The notes: generated by a model from the letters alone, not told the origin. Counted from the first letter of the stretch, positions 8,304-17,479 are shown. The stretch: DNA of 64,000 nucleotides from Paludibacteraceae bacterium (GCA_905235225.1 CAJOKE010000002.1:1-64000), one strand, 5' to 3'. Program-made: numbers and translations.

Positions 8304-10066
8304 GCAATTTGTTTTTCAGATAGCAATTCATCCAATTTAGCGCGGTAATTTTCGAAATCATCACTATGGAACTCGCTGTAGTTCATCTGCTTGCAGAGGT
8401 TGATGACCCGTTTGAAATATTCGCTGACATCCGTAAAGACATCAAAGTTATAATCATGATGACAGATGTCCATGACCAAGTCCAGCATGTAACGCTGACG
8501 GTCCAACGGACAAACGGCATCAATCTTATCAAAGGCATCCTGCTGAAGAATCACGAAGTCAATCACTTCGGATTTCCAGAATTCCTCATGGTAATCAACA
8601 GGAACGCCATCATCGCCAAGAATATTGATTTGCTCCTGAATATCCTTACCACGTTGCAGATAGGTTTTCATTTCGTTGACTTTTCCAAGCCATTTATCAT
8701 CAATGAGTTTGGAAATATATTCCTCAAATTCCGGATAATCAATATATTTAGAATAGGAGTCAATCGGATTAACGGCAGGATAGCGTTTACGGTCAGCACG
8801 TGCCTGCTCCAAAGCGTAGAAACAACGTGCCACCTTCTTAGTACCTTCCGTTACAGGCTCTTTGAGGTTACCGCCAGCAGGAGACACCGTACCGAGGAAA
8901 GTAACAGAACCGGTACTACCATTATTGAGATAAACGAATCCAGCGCGAGCATAGAATGCGCCGATAATTGCGGAAAGATCCATCGGGAACGCATCCTGAC
9001 CGGGCAATTCTTCCATACGGTTAGACATTTCGCGCAAAGCCTGTGCCCAACGTGAAGTAGAGTCAGCCATGAGCAGCACACGCAATCCCATTGAACGATA
9101 ATATTCGGCAATAGTCATGGACGTATAAACAGACGCTTCGCGACTTGCAACCGGCATGTTGGAAGTGTTAGCAATAATAATAGTACGCTCCATCAACTTG
9201 CGTCCGGTATGCGGATCTTCCAATTCGGGGAACTCGGTGAATGTTTCCACCACTTCGTTGGCACGTTCGCCGCAAGCAGCGATAATCACGATATCCGCCT
9301 CCGCCTGTTTTGAAATAGCATGTTGCAAAACAGTTTTACCTGTACCAAACGGACCTGGAATAAATCCAGTACCTCCTTCGCAAATAGGATTCGCCGTATC
9401 AATGGTACGAACGCCCGTTTCCAACAATTTGAACGGCCGCGGTTTTTCACGATAAGCCAAAATAGCCTTTTTTACGGGCCATTTTTGCACCATAGTGACA
9501 ATGTGGTCTTTACCTTCGGAGTCGGTTAACACTGCGATTTGGTCTTCAATGTGGTATTCGCCGGCCTTCGCAATAGATTTGACGGTATAATTCCCTTCGA
9601 AGACAAAGGGAACCATAATCTTATGGGGCTGGTGGTTTTCATCCACTTCACCCAACCATGAAGCCGCCTGAACCATATCGCCGACTTTAGCAATCGGTTC
9701 AAATTTCCAAAGTTTCTCTTTGTCCAACGGATAATTGTATTCTCCGCGTTTGAGGAATACGCCAGTTTGCTTGTCCAGGTCATTTTGCAGACCATCATAA
9801 TTTCGAGAAAGCAGACCGGGACCAAGAGTAGCTTCAAGCATGTGGCCAGTAAATTCAACGGTATTACCGACTTTCAAGCCTCTGGTAGATTCAAACACCT
9901 GAACAAAGACATTCTCTCCGGTTACTTTAATAACTTCCGCCATCAGTTTTGTGGCTTTTTCTCCTTCGCCTACTGAGATATAGCAGATTTCATTTTGTGC
10001 TACAGGACCATCAACCCCTACAGTAACGAGGTTAGCGATGATACCTTTAACTTTTCCTATTGTCAT
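8300..10066 (-). CDS. ntpA: V-type ATPase catalytic subunit A
   Basis: A 588-aa catalytic ATPase subunit. The Walker A motif GPFGTGKT is at 238-245. It is preceded by the non-homologous insertion typical of V-type A subunits (about 110-200) and followed by the ER signature in CGERANEVVETF. PSGDWSEP-like control regions are shortened, as in bacterial A/V types. It hydrolyses or makes ATP at the A/B interfaces. It lies 27 nt downstream of the DUF2764 gene and overlaps the lipoprotein start by 4 nt. Confidence 0.97.
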   Translation of the reverse strand: MTIGKVKGIIANLVTVGVDGPVAQNEICYISVGEGEKATKLMAEVIKVTGENVFVQVFESTRGLKVGNTVEFTGHMLEATLGPGLLSRNYDGLQNDLDKQTGVFLKRGEYNYPLDKEKLWKFEPIAKVGDMVQAASWLGEVDENHQPHKIMVPFVFEGNYTVKSIAKAGEYHIEDQIAVLTDSEGKDHIVTMVQKWPVKKAILAYREKPRPFKLLETGVRTIDTANPICEGGTGFIPGPFGTGKTVLQHAISKQAEADIVIIAACGERANEVVETFTEFPELEDPHTGRKLMERTIIIANTSNMPVASREASVYTSMTIAEYYRSMGLRVLLMADSTSRWAQALREMSNRMEELPGQDAFPMDLSAIIGAFYARAGFVYLNNGSTGSVTFLGTVSPAGGNLKEPVTEGTKKVARCFYALEQARADRKRYPAVNPIDSYSKYIDYPEFEEYISKLIDDKWLGKVNEMKTYLQRGKDIQEQINILGDDGVPVDYHEEFWKSEVIDFVILQQDAFDKIDAVCPLDRQRYMLDLVMDICHHDYNFDVFTDVSEYFKRVINLCKQMNYSEFHSDDFENYRAKLDELLSEKQIA

Positions 10067-10093
10067 GAATTTTACAATTTTACGATTAAATTA

Positions 10094-10636
10094 TTATGCA
10101 TCCAAATGTACATCTTTTTTCATTTCCGCAACCATTTTACGGAAAACATCCTCGCCCTTTTCGGCGGTTAAGACAGTCCAACGGTTCAGCATTTCGCACA
10201 TTAAATAATATGCGAGCACATTCTCGAGTGAGAAAGTAACCATACGAGTTCTTTCCTCAAGCCATGCAAAGCGAAAAGCGTCCAACATGCGCTCCCGTTC
10301 AAACAAGTTGTCGATTTTACTAATAGTTTTCAACTCGGGATCCACATCGTCCGGCATTTCGCCCAAAATATGCTTTTTCAACTCCAACCCATGTTTACGG
10401 CATACTTCCGCCGTAAGAATATTATTCATGTCCCTGTTGAAGTCCAACCAATCAAGAATGAACTGACAAGCACCATTTCTGCCGTGTACTTTAAGAAGAC
10501 GCAACTGCTCTTTATCAGCCTGTTTAAGTGATTCAGCCAGCAGTTCGTCCAAAGCAGCCATAGTCATTGGAGCCTCTTCGCGAAAAGAATCAGCCGAGAT
10601 GTCAGGCAGTCCTGTCAATAAACATTCGTATCCCAT
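10094..10636 (-). CDS. DUF2764-type V-ATPase-associated protein, 180 aa
   Basis: A soluble helical protein that starts MGYECLLTGLPDISAD and contains NRDMNNILTAEVCRKHG and ERERMLDAFRFAWLEE. These are features of the DUF2764 family, found in Bacteroidetes V-ATPase operons between subunits E and A, where it probably takes the place of subunit C linking the stalk to the rotor top. At 180 aa it is shorter than the roughly 280 aa I recall for the family, so a C-terminal part may be missing. It lies 12 nt after ntpE. Confidence 0.8.
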   Translation of the reverse strand: MGYECLLTGLPDISADSFREEAPMTMAALDELLAESLKQADKEQLRLLKVHGRNGACQFILDWLDFNRDMNNILTAEVCRKHGLELKKHILGEMPDDVDPELKTISKIDNLFERERMLDAFRFAWLEERTRMVTFSLENVLAYYLMCEMLNRWTVLTAEKGEDVFRKMVAEMKKDVHLDA

Positions 10637-10648
10637 CTTTTTGTGGTT

Positions 10649-11233
10649 TTAGAAAAGCAAGTCAATTAATTGCGGTCTAAGGAATGACTTAAAGAACACT
10701 TCGAATTCCGCATCACCGAATGCCAATTTATAGCCTCCCTTTTCGCTAACAATCTGGAAGTCAGTTTTCAAGCCTTTTACTTCTTCAATTTTTACGCCTT
10801 TATCAAGCAGAGCCTTGACATTAGCCGCAAAATATTTGCGCAAGGCTTCGGCATCTTTTGTTTCGATACGCACATCGCCATCTTTAGCCATAGATTCAGC
10901 CATTTTGGCAATAACGCCTTGCATAAACTTGGAATCGGCAGTGGCAGCCTTTACATTAGCACTAACGACCTCACCGTTAATGAGATCAACAACAGCAGTC
11001 TTGATTGCATTGACAGCCTGCTCCGTGTACAATTTCAACTCCGCTTTGGTGTGAGCGTCTAACTCTTGAGCCTTTTTTTCTGCCCCGGCAATTTTTTCAG
11101 CAGCTTCCTTTTCCGCTTTGGCAATAATTTCAGCAGCTTTGGAATTAGCCTCATTAAGGATTCGTTGTGCTTCCACATTGCCTTTTTCTACGCCTTCAGC
11201 ATAGATTTTTTCAGTTAATTCAGATAAATTCAT
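10649..11233 (-). CDS. ntpE: V-type ATPase subunit E (peripheral stalk)
   Basis: A 194-aa protein. Residues about 5-75 form an Ala/Lys/Glu-rich coiled coil (KAAEIIAKAEKEAAEKIAGA), followed by a globular C-terminal domain, the layout of the E subunit that forms peripheral stalks. It is the first gene of the operon; a promoter at 11268-11299 gives a leader of about 28 nt. No separate G/H subunit gene is seen, so E may pair with an unlinked partner. Confidence 0.9.
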   Translation of the reverse strand: MNLSELTEKIYAEGVEKGNVEAQRILNEANSKAAEIIAKAEKEAAEKIAGAEKKAQELDAHTKAELKLYTEQAVNAIKTAVVDLINGEVVSANVKAATADSKFMQGVIAKMAESMAKDGDVRIETKDAEALRKYFAANVKALLDKGVKIEEVKGLKTDFQIVSEKGGYKLAFGDAEFEVFFKSFLRPQLIDLLF

Positions 11234-11267
11234 ATATCAATATTTTAGAATAGTCATAAAAACGCGG

Positions 11268-11299
11268 CAAAATTATAAAAAAAATACCACATTTGCAAG
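11268..11299 (-). promoter_or_regulatory. Promoter of the V-ATPase operon
   Basis: On minus, CTTG (11296-11299) is followed after 20 nt by TAATTTTG (11268-11275). The -7 box fits TAnnTTTG exactly and the -33 box has one change. It is the only good match upstream of ntpE. Confidence 0.6.
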
Positions 11300-11341
11300 T
11301 TTTAAGGTCAAAAAAATGCGAATAATTGTTATCAAACAGAT

Positions 11342-11746
11342 TTATCGCTCTTCAAAAGTACCATCAGAATAGAAAATAACAATACGTTCAATGTTTTTTT
11401 TAGGCACCGGGGGCATCTTGGAGTCAATAGAAGTCCCAACAGATTCAGTTTGCTTTTTAGTCTGCTCCGGCGATGCGACAGGTTCTATCGGTTTAATATT
11501 AAATAAGGTGTTATCAGGTCCTTCCCCTGTAGGACGGTACATTGAACCGACTCCAAGAATCAACCAATCACTTGAAATTGTTCTGAAACGATTAAGCACA
11601 CGCTGTAAAACATCCAAACTTGGGTTATTTCTACCATTAATAATGTTACTGATGGTACCAGCCTGAATACCAATTTCCTGTGCAAATTGTTTAGCGGACA
11701 TATTCTCCGCATCCATCAGTTGTTCCAATCGTTGTCTTTCGTGCAT
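11342..11746 (-). CDS. XRE-family helix-turn-helix transcriptional regulator, 134 aa
   Basis: Residues about 3-60 form an HTH_3 domain (MSAKQFAQEIGIQAGTISNIINGRNNPSLDVLQRVL) with the recognition helix around GTISNIINGR. A proline-rich linker and a short C-terminal beta strand (IERIVIFYSDGTFEE) follow, a layout common in Bacteroidales regulators. The frame can be extended 27 codons upstream, but the promoter at 11825-11856 would start transcription near 11818, inside that extension, so ATG 11744-11746 is chosen. A palindrome in its own promoter suggests autoregulation. Targets unknown. Confidence 0.85.
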   Translation of the reverse strand: MHERQRLEQLMDAENMSAKQFAQEIGIQAGTISNIINGRNNPSLDVLQRVLNRFRTISSDWLILGVGSMYRPTGEGPDNTLFNIKPIEPVASPEQTKKQTESVGTSIDSKMPPVPKKNIERIVIFYSDGTFEER

Positions 11747-11824
11747 ACTAAAACTATTTATGAGAATTAAATATTTACGATCATCTGTAAAGCATTTCAC
11801 AAAAATCATTACAGAAAAACGGTG

Positions 11825-11856
11825 CAAAATTATGAAAACTTTTTCACATGTGCAAA
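11825..11856 (-). promoter_or_regulatory. Promoter of the XRE regulator, with a palindrome in the spacer
   Basis: TTTG (11853-11856), 20 nt, TAATTTTG (11825-11832) on minus. The spacer contains TGAAAACTTTTTCA (11833-11846), an inverted repeat placed to block this promoter if bound. Confidence 0.6.
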
Positions 11857-12307
11857 TATTTTCAATAGAAAATTTGAAACTGTAAAAGTTTTCATTCGAA
11901 AATTACAACAGAATTGTAGGAACGCATAAATGCAGACACCAATAATACTCATAAGCAAAATCACGCCAAACCATTACTTTTGATAGGAATTATAAATCAT
12001 ATGGTTATCAGTAATTTACGAAATAATATTGTATGAGTAATTCAGATTATCAGCACTTTGATGCCGAAATGAAATAATACACTTAAGTGACACTTAAGAT
12101 AAATTCATAATATATTGGTTATGAGCAAAAAACGCTGTAAATGTCTATACATTATCCTTGTGTGATGATATTAATTATTCCTACTCTATTTATACTACAG
12201 TACTATGAGAGTCACATCAGGGTAAAAATAAACATTTGAAAAGCCACGCAGGATAGCATTATAAAATATTTGCAAAATTCGAAGCCTTATCAAATGAAAA
12301 GTTTTCA
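11833..12307. promoter_or_regulatory. Three related TGAAAA/TTTTCA palindromes, candidate operators
   Basis: TGAAAACTTTTTCA at 11833-11846, TGTAAAAGTTTTCA at 11881-11894 and TGAAAAGTTTTCA at 12295-12307. The last is a perfect palindrome around a central G. All three lie in the gap between the XRE gene and fbp; the first sits inside the XRE promoter. The region is AT-rich, so chance is possible, but the shared core is suggestive. Confidence 0.4.
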
Positions 12308-12458
12308 AGTGTAGCCATGATTTGTAATTCACATTTCTATAGCAGGTAATACTCAATAGTATATAAATTATGCTTTATCCTATTTATGTAAAAAACCACT
12401 ATATCTATATTTGCAAATTTTGATTATGGTATTGTTTTGCATGAATTTTGTGAAAATA
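11857..12458. other. Gene-free AT-rich stretch between the XRE gene and fbp
   Basis: About 600 nt without a credible coding frame; the longest ATG frames are very short, such as 14 codons at 12033-12077. Apart from two of the palindromes listed above I see no RNA gene, repeat or recognisable gene remnant. Upstream control sequence or decayed DNA are both possible. Confidence 0.5.
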
Positions 12459-12490
12459 TTTGTATATGTGCTAAAATTGTTGTACATTTG
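12459..12490 (+). promoter_or_regulatory. Promoter of fbp
   Basis: TTTG (12459-12462), 20 nt, TACATTTG (12483-12490). Transcription would start near 12497, about 10 nt before the ATG. Confidence 0.75.
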
Positions 12491-12507
12491 CAGAAATTAT
12501 CATAATT

Positions 12508-14502
12508 ATGAATCAAGAGCAATGTGGTGAGGACCGTTATTTACGGTTATTGAGCGAAAAATTCAGGTCAAGTAATGCTGTTGTAAGCGAATTGATAAAT
12601 TTGCGTGCCATTTTAAGTTTACCCAAAGGCACAGAACACTTTGTGAGCGATCTTCATGGTGCCAGTAGTGCCTTTATCCATATGATTAAAAACGCATCCG
12701 GTGTCGTGCGGCGTAAAGTTGATGATATATATGGTGACAGCATAACAGAGCATGAAAAGCGGGCGTTATGTGCATTAATATATTATCCGGATGAACGTAT
12801 TGAGTTGGTTCATAGTGTCGGCTTGATTCATGAAGCAATGCCGGAGAATTCAGGAAAGACAATTACTGATTGGTATCGTCGCCGATTACATCAAATTGTT
12901 AACGTGGCAAGAGCTGTAACTGTTAAATATTCCCGTTCAAAGGTACGCAAACTGCTCCCCCCATCCTTTCATTATGTAATTGAAGAACTATTGCACGAAT
13001 CCAGTATAGAACATGACAGATCAAATTATTATAATGCAATCATTGACGGCATTATCGAGACAGGCAGTGCAGAAGATTTATTGATACAAGTATCTTATCT
13101 GATTCATAGTCTGACTATAGATACTATGCATGTCGTGGGTGATATTTTTGACCGCGGTCCGGGGGCAGACAAAATAATGGAAGTACTATCAACGGTACAT
13201 GATTATGATATACAATGGGGAAATCATGATATAGAATGGATGGGTGCGGCTGCCGGAAATCCAGCACTGATAGCTACTGTATTGAGAGTTAGCACCCGTT
13301 ATGCAAACATCGAGACGCTTGAAGAAGGATACGGAATCAATTTGCTGCCCCTCGCTAATTTTGCAATGGAAACATACGGAAATGACTCCTGCAAAATTTG
13401 GCAGACCAAGGACTTTGAGAACAATCCCCGTCTAACTCGTTCTGCACAACTAATGGCTAAAATGCACAAGGCCATATCCATTATTCAATTCAAACTTGAG
13501 GGTCAGACGATATTACGTCATCCCGAGTGGCAAATGAATGACAGATTACTGTTAGATAAAATTAATTATACAAACGGCACCATAACGATTAACGGCAAAA
13601 CCTACCCGCTTACCGATGCCAATTTGCCAACCATTAATCCTGAATCACCCTACGAACTATCAGTAGAAGAAAAAGAACTAATGGACCAGTTAGCCCGTTC
13701 TTTCCGCAAATCAGAAAAATTGCAGAAACATCTGCGGTTACTATATCAACATGGTTCATTATTCCTTGTGAGAAATGGATTTTTACTATATCATGCAGCA
13801 ATCCCATTAAATGATGATGGCTCTTTTACCGAGGTTGATGTATGCGGCAAGCGGGTTAAAGGTCGTGCTTTAATGGAGCGCATTGATGAAATAGTACGCT
13901 GCGCTTACTATGGTCACGGTAAAGAGAAGGAGAACGCATTGGATTATATGCTTTACCTTTGGTGTGGAGCCGGTTCCCCTCTTTTTAATAAAGACAAGAT
14001 GACAACTTTCGAACGATATTTCATCAAGGATGCCGAATTAGAAAAGGAAAAGAAGGGTGCCTACTATACTTTGGCAGATAAAAAAGAGATATGCGAATCC
14101 ATTCTTGCCGAGTTTGGATTAGATCCAAAGCAAGGTAGAATTATCAACGGGCATATTCCTGTTCGTACAATAAAAGGAGAATCACCAATGCGCGCTGATG
14201 GCAAACGATTTGTGATTGATGGTGGATTTTCCAAACCATATCAGGAAAAAACCGGAATAGCAGGATACACCTTAATATATAATTCTCACGGCATCCAGTT
14301 AGTAGAACATGAAGAGTTCGAAAGCCGCGAACAGGCTGTCATTTCCGGCAGCGACATTCATTCGCGTACTCTTTTGCAAGATTTTACAGGTCACCGTATG
14401 TTGATACAAGATACGGATTTAGGTAAAGAATTGCTACAACAAGTCAAAGACTTGAAGCGATTGCGCGAAGCATACGAATCCGGAATCATCAAGGAATCGT
14501 AA
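12508..14502 (+). CDS. fbp: Fructose-1,6-bisphosphatase, class III
   Basis: A 664-aa enzyme, the usual length for class III FBPases of Firmicutes and Bacteroidetes. It converts fructose 1,6-bisphosphate to fructose 6-phosphate in gluconeogenesis. The metallophosphoesterase ligands are visible: SDLHG (47-51), GDIFDRG (211-217) and WGNHDIEWM (237-245). Late histidine segments NGHIPVRT and DGGFSKPYQ are also family-typical. It is monocistronic from its own promoter. Its stop is directly followed by the convergent stop of the CE2-like gene, with no terminator between. Confidence 0.97.
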   Translation: MNQEQCGEDRYLRLLSEKFRSSNAVVSELINLRAILSLPKGTEHFVSDLHGASSAFIHMIKNASGVVRRKVDDIYGDSITEHEKRALCALIYYPDERIELVHSVGLIHEAMPENSGKTITDWYRRRLHQIVNVARAVTVKYSRSKVRKLLPPSFHYVIEELLHESSIEHDRSNYYNAIIDGIIETGSAEDLLIQVSYLIHSLTIDTMHVVGDIFDRGPGADKIMEVLSTVHDYDIQWGNHDIEWMGAAAGNPALIATVLRVSTRYANIETLEEGYGINLLPLANFAMETYGNDSCKIWQTKDFENNPRLTRSAQLMAKMHKAISIIQFKLEGQTILRHPEWQMNDRLLLDKINYTNGTITINGKTYPLTDANLPTINPESPYELSVEEKELMDQLARSFRKSEKLQKHLRLLYQHGSLFLVRNGFLLYHAAIPLNDDGSFTEVDVCGKRVKGRALMERIDEIVRCAYYGHGKEKENALDYMLYLWCGAGSPLFNKDKMTTFERYFIKDAELEKEKKGAYYTLADKKEICESILAEFGLDPKQGRIINGHIPVRTIKGESPMRADGKRFVIDGGFSKPYQEKTGIAGYTLIYNSHGIQLVEHEEFESREQAVISGSDIHSRTLLQDFTGHRMLIQDTDLGKELLQQVKDLKRLREAYESGIIKES

Positions 14503-15561
14503 TTAAAAGAATGGTTTAATGAAAGAGAGAATCTGTGCTGCCAAGCGACGATGCGCTCTTTCATCGGGATGTTTGTCAGCACCTAAATACTGACGATTAT
14601 TTGTATATTCGTCAAAATCGCATGCAAAGAAATGTATATTTGCCAAATTACTTTCCAAGACGACTTGTTCCACATATCGACTAAGCTCGGTATTTTTGTT
14701 TTTAGTACAGCAAATAATCGTTGTACTATCGTTAAAATTAGATAGCAAATCAAAGTATGCGTCTCTAAATTTATCATAATCCGGTGTTACACCACAAGAA
14801 AAGTCATTTCCACCCAACATTATGATAACAAACGGATTCCACTCGCTATTGCCGTAATAAGGGTTCTCCACCGAATCCATATCAAAACGATAACGATAAC
14901 GTTTAGGCATTGTCCATCCGGGAAATTTTGAATTATAATTGCGGCAAACCCCCATTCCTGAGTGAGCGATTACTTCATAATCCGCATTCAAATGGTGAGC
15001 TATCAGTGAAACAAAAGATTTGCAGACATTTTCCGTTTCCGGTGTAAAACGGTCTGTGGAATCACAATTCTCAATACCATATCCACACGTATAACTATCT
15101 CCAATAAATTCAATTTGCCTTTTCCTTAAAGGCTCCGCCTGCAAAAAGAAGCCATCCGTTTCGGCAGTATAAAACGTAGTAGTCCCCTGCTCTGCTTCGG
15201 TACGTTTCTGCAAAATAACAGAATGAACGCGACGACAGCGTCTAAATACAAATGTGTAGATACTATCTCCTTGAGTGGTAATGACATATGAAGGGGTGTC
15301 ATCTATTTGCCTATCCACATATACATTATAAAAATTGCGTCCTGAATCCGAAATATGCAATCGCAACGTATCTCCTGCCACGCGAATACGACAATAAACA
15401 GCTGTCCAGTCAAATGAAACGGCTCCGGTGTGTTCAAAAGATGTACGACCGACCCAAGTAATACGATTGTCACATGCCGGCATAATTTCTGCAACGGCAT
15501 GTGACATTGGTAATAACGAAATTACTAACAGAAATATTCTATAAGTAATTTTCCGTTTCAT
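14503..15561 (-). CDS. Secreted SGNH esterase of the CE2 type, 352 aa
   Basis: A signal peptide (1-24) is followed by a jelly-roll domain (about 30-145, ITWVGRTSFEHTGAVSFDW) and an SGNH hydrolase domain with GDSYTCGYG (Ser156), a GGNDF block and C-terminal DKHPDERAH supplying Asp and His. This two-domain order is that of carbohydrate esterase family 2, which removes acetyl groups from polysaccharides. Export to periplasm or surface is likely. Its start overlaps the end of the pseudouridine synthase gene by 4 nt, an unexpected partner, so co-transcription may be incidental. Confidence 0.88.
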   Translation of the reverse strand: MKRKITYRIFLLVISLLPMSHAVAEIMPACDNRITWVGRTSFEHTGAVSFDWTAVYCRIRVAGDTLRLHISDSGRNFYNVYVDRQIDDTPSYVITTQGDSIYTFVFRRCRRVHSVILQKRTEAEQGTTTFYTAETDGFFLQAEPLRKRQIEFIGDSYTCGYGIENCDSTDRFTPETENVCKSFVSLIAHHLNADYEVIAHSGMGVCRNYNSKFPGWTMPKRYRYRFDMDSVENPYYGNSEWNPFVIIMLGGNDFSCGVTPDYDKFRDAYFDLLSNFNDSTTIICCTKNKNTELSRYVEQVVLESNLANIHFFACDFDEYTNNRQYLGADKHPDERAHRRLAAQILSFIKPFF

Positions 15562-16622
15562 TCAAATGCTCCCATTAAAAGCATGTTAACCTCTTTTGGA
15601 GTTAAGAAACGATAGCGTCCACGTGCTACATTTTTCTTAGTCAGTCCGGCAAAGCTGACACGATCCAACGCAGTTACTTTGTAACCGACTTTTTCAAAAA
15701 TACGACGTACAACACGGTTTTGACCGGAGTGAATTTCCATTCCGATATGCTTCCGATCCTCTTTAGGGAACTCCAAGGCATCAGGTACAATCGTTTCATC
15801 ATCCAATACTATTCCGTTACGTATAATTGCCTCATCTACTTCCTCTAATTCCCGATCCAAAGTGACGGCATATATTTTCTTCTTTCCAAATTTAGGATGA
15901 GTCAGCTTGGCTGCCAAATCACCATCATTGGTCAGTAAGAGAACACCTGTAGTATTGCGGTCTAAACGACCTACCGGATAAATGCGTTCGGAACAAGCAT
16001 TTTTAACAATATCCATAACTGTGCGACGCTCTTCCGGATCATCTGTTGTAGTAACAGTATTCTTAGGTTTGTTTAGAAGCATATATACCTTACGCTCACG
16101 ACGAACCGGTTGGTCATGGAACATGATTTTATCCGTTGGCAGTACTTTTGCACCTAAAGATGATACAACTTCGCCGTTAACACTGATAACACCGGCTTGA
16201 ATAAAATCGTCAGCCTCACGGCGACTGCAAATTCCTGCGTTAGCAAGATATTTATTCAGGCGGATGGGTTTAGTCGGATCTTCATAACGCTGTGCATACT
16301 CCTGGCGTTTTTTGTGCGAATAGACTTTATTATTACGCTCAACACGCGGACGGAATTGTTTGTCACCATGTTGGTTACGCTCAGACCCTGTTTGCGGACG
16401 TTCACGATGAAAATCAGTACGTTGTTCACCCGGACGAGCATTCGGATTAAATCGAGGGCGACTTTGATCATGCACCACGGCACGTGTTTGACCATCAGCT
16501 GTACGGATAAAACGTTGACGGGGACGATGTTCCCCTTTGAAGGATTGTCCTTTTTGCTCACGCGGGCTCTCGCTCTGACGGAAGCCTCCCGGACGACGGG
16601 AGAAATTGTTACTTTCGAACAT
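15558..16622 (-). CDS. rluB: RsuA/RluB-family pseudouridine synthase with long Arg-rich N-terminus
   Basis: A 354-aa protein. Residues 1-115 are low-complexity and rich in Arg, Gln and Pro. An S4 RNA-binding domain follows (about 119-165, IRLNKYLANAGICSRREAD), then the synthase domain with GRLDRNTTGVLLL (catalytic Asp221). It modifies a uridine in ribosomal RNA; 23S (RluB-like) is more likely than 16S but not proven. The basic extension is common in Bacteroidetes and probably binds RNA. It lies downstream of rpmF behind two RNA hairpins. Confidence 0.9.
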   Translation of the reverse strand: MFESNNFSRRPGGFRQSESPREQKGQSFKGEHRPRQRFIRTADGQTRAVVHDQSRPRFNPNARPGEQRTDFHRERPQTGSERNQHGDKQFRPRVERNNKVYSHKKRQEYAQRYEDPTKPIRLNKYLANAGICSRREADDFIQAGVISVNGEVVSSLGAKVLPTDKIMFHDQPVRRERKVYMLLNKPKNTVTTTDDPEERRTVMDIVKNACSERIYPVGRLDRNTTGVLLLTNDGDLAAKLTHPKFGKKKIYAVTLDRELEEVDEAIIRNGIVLDDETIVPDALEFPKEDRKHIGMEIHSGQNRVVRRIFEKVGYKVTALDRVSFAGLTKKNVARGRYRFLTPKEVNMLLMGAFE

Positions 16623-16699
16623 AATAATTTTGTTTTGTATTCACCCTCACGGGCATTATAATTTTGATAATTTTAAGTTAAGGTTAGGAGTGTCGTACA

Positions 16700-16775
16700 A
16701 TTGCGGTACCAAACCACAATACGAACTGAACTCCACAGACAACAACAGCCTCAAGCTACTTGAGGTCTGTTGTTG
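16700..16775 (-). promoter_or_regulatory. Two stacked RNA hairpins between rpmF and rluB
   Basis: Hairpin 1: CAACAACAG plus CCTCAAG (16740-16755) pairs with CTTGAGG plus CTGTTGTTG (16759-16775), 16 pairs with one bulged base and a 3-nt loop. Hairpin 2: 16700-16707 pairs with 16713-16720; its single mismatch on plus becomes a G-U pair on minus, so it fits the minus transcript. No T-run follows, so this is not a standard terminator. It may be a processing or attenuation site that sets rluB expression relative to rpmF. Confidence 0.6.
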
Positions 16776-16793
16776 GTGAAAATCATGCACTAT

Positions 16794-16979
16794 TTAAGCC
16801 TCTGCAGCTTGCTCAACTGCCAATTTGCCACGATAGTAACCGCAGCTGGGGCATACAGTGTGATAAATGTAATGAGCACCGCAATTCGGGCAGATTGCCA
16901 AAGCCGGCATTTTAGCCACGTCATGGGTACGACGTTTCGCTTGTCTGGTGTGCGATTGTCTTCGTTTAGGATGTGCCAT
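16794..16979 (-). CDS. rpmF: 50S ribosomal protein L32
   Basis: A 61-aa protein with the typical start MAHPKRRQSHTRQAKRRTHD and two CxxC pairs (CPNC and CPSC), so it is the zinc-binding form. It is a structural protein of the large ribosomal subunit. It follows the DUF177 gene by 37 nt, the classic yceD-rpmF pairing. Confidence 0.98.
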   Translation of the reverse strand: MAHPKRRQSHTRQAKRRTHDVAKMPALAICPNCGAHYIYHTVCPSCGYYRGKLAVEQAAEA

Positions 16980-17016
16980 AATAATTTTTTATTAAATAAC
17001 GATTTACAATTTTAGT

Positions 17017-17469
17017 TTATAGTTCTTCGGGATCTTCCATAGTGCAAAGGTGGTCTTGGAGAAGAGAATCCATTTCCGGATTGCAACCACCATGTTGGTG
17101 ACTATGCGCCATAGGAAGATTTACTATTGTCAATTCATATGCCAACCAATTAAGGTCAATTTCTCTTTTATTTTGGTGTTTGGATGGCGTTTCATCCAAA
17201 GTATCAGCGGTCATGTCGTCTTCCGCATCTACATGAATGTCCATCGGTTCCAAGCAGCGGTCGCAAGCGACCTGTACTACCCCATTAACTGCCACACGGA
17301 TATCATAATCCATTTCGCGCAGATGTAATTCTGCCTTCACATCAATCTGTCCGCCAAGCAATTCACTCTTTTCAACACCACGAAAATACTCCCCATTCAG
17401 GTGAAATTCATAGCGATGAACGCCCAACGCCAACGTATCAAGACAGATTATATTTTCCATCGTTTGCAC
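17017..17469 (-). CDS. DUF177 (YceD-family) protein, 150 aa
   Basis: The protein contains the family's cysteine-bearing segment VQVACDRCLEPMDIHV and the later DLNWLAYELTIVNLPMAHSH. YceD-family proteins are linked to 23S rRNA accumulation in other bacteria, and the gene nearly always precedes rpmF, as here. A promoter at 17480-17511 gives a leader of only a few nt. The C-terminus has a His-rich HSHQHGGC stretch before the end. Confidence 0.9.
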   Translation of the reverse strand: MQTMENIICLDTLALGVHRYEFHLNGEYFRGVEKSELLGGQIDVKAELHLREMDYDIRVAVNGVVQVACDRCLEPMDIHVDAEDDMTADTLDETPSKHQNKREIDLNWLAYELTIVNLPMAHSHQHGGCNPEMDSLLQDHLCTMEDPEEL

Positions 17470-17479
17470 AAAACGGCTG

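Noticed and set aside
8366..9055. A 229-aa reading frame on plus inside ntpA
   Set aside because: It is antisense to a strongly conserved ATPase subunit and its translation has no recognisable features.
11747..11827. N-terminal extension of the XRE regulator
   Set aside because: The promoter's -7 box ends at 11825, so the longer start codon would not be transcribed.
12033..12077. A 14-codon ATG frame in the gap before fbp
   Set aside because: Too short, and no promoter box is correctly spaced before it.
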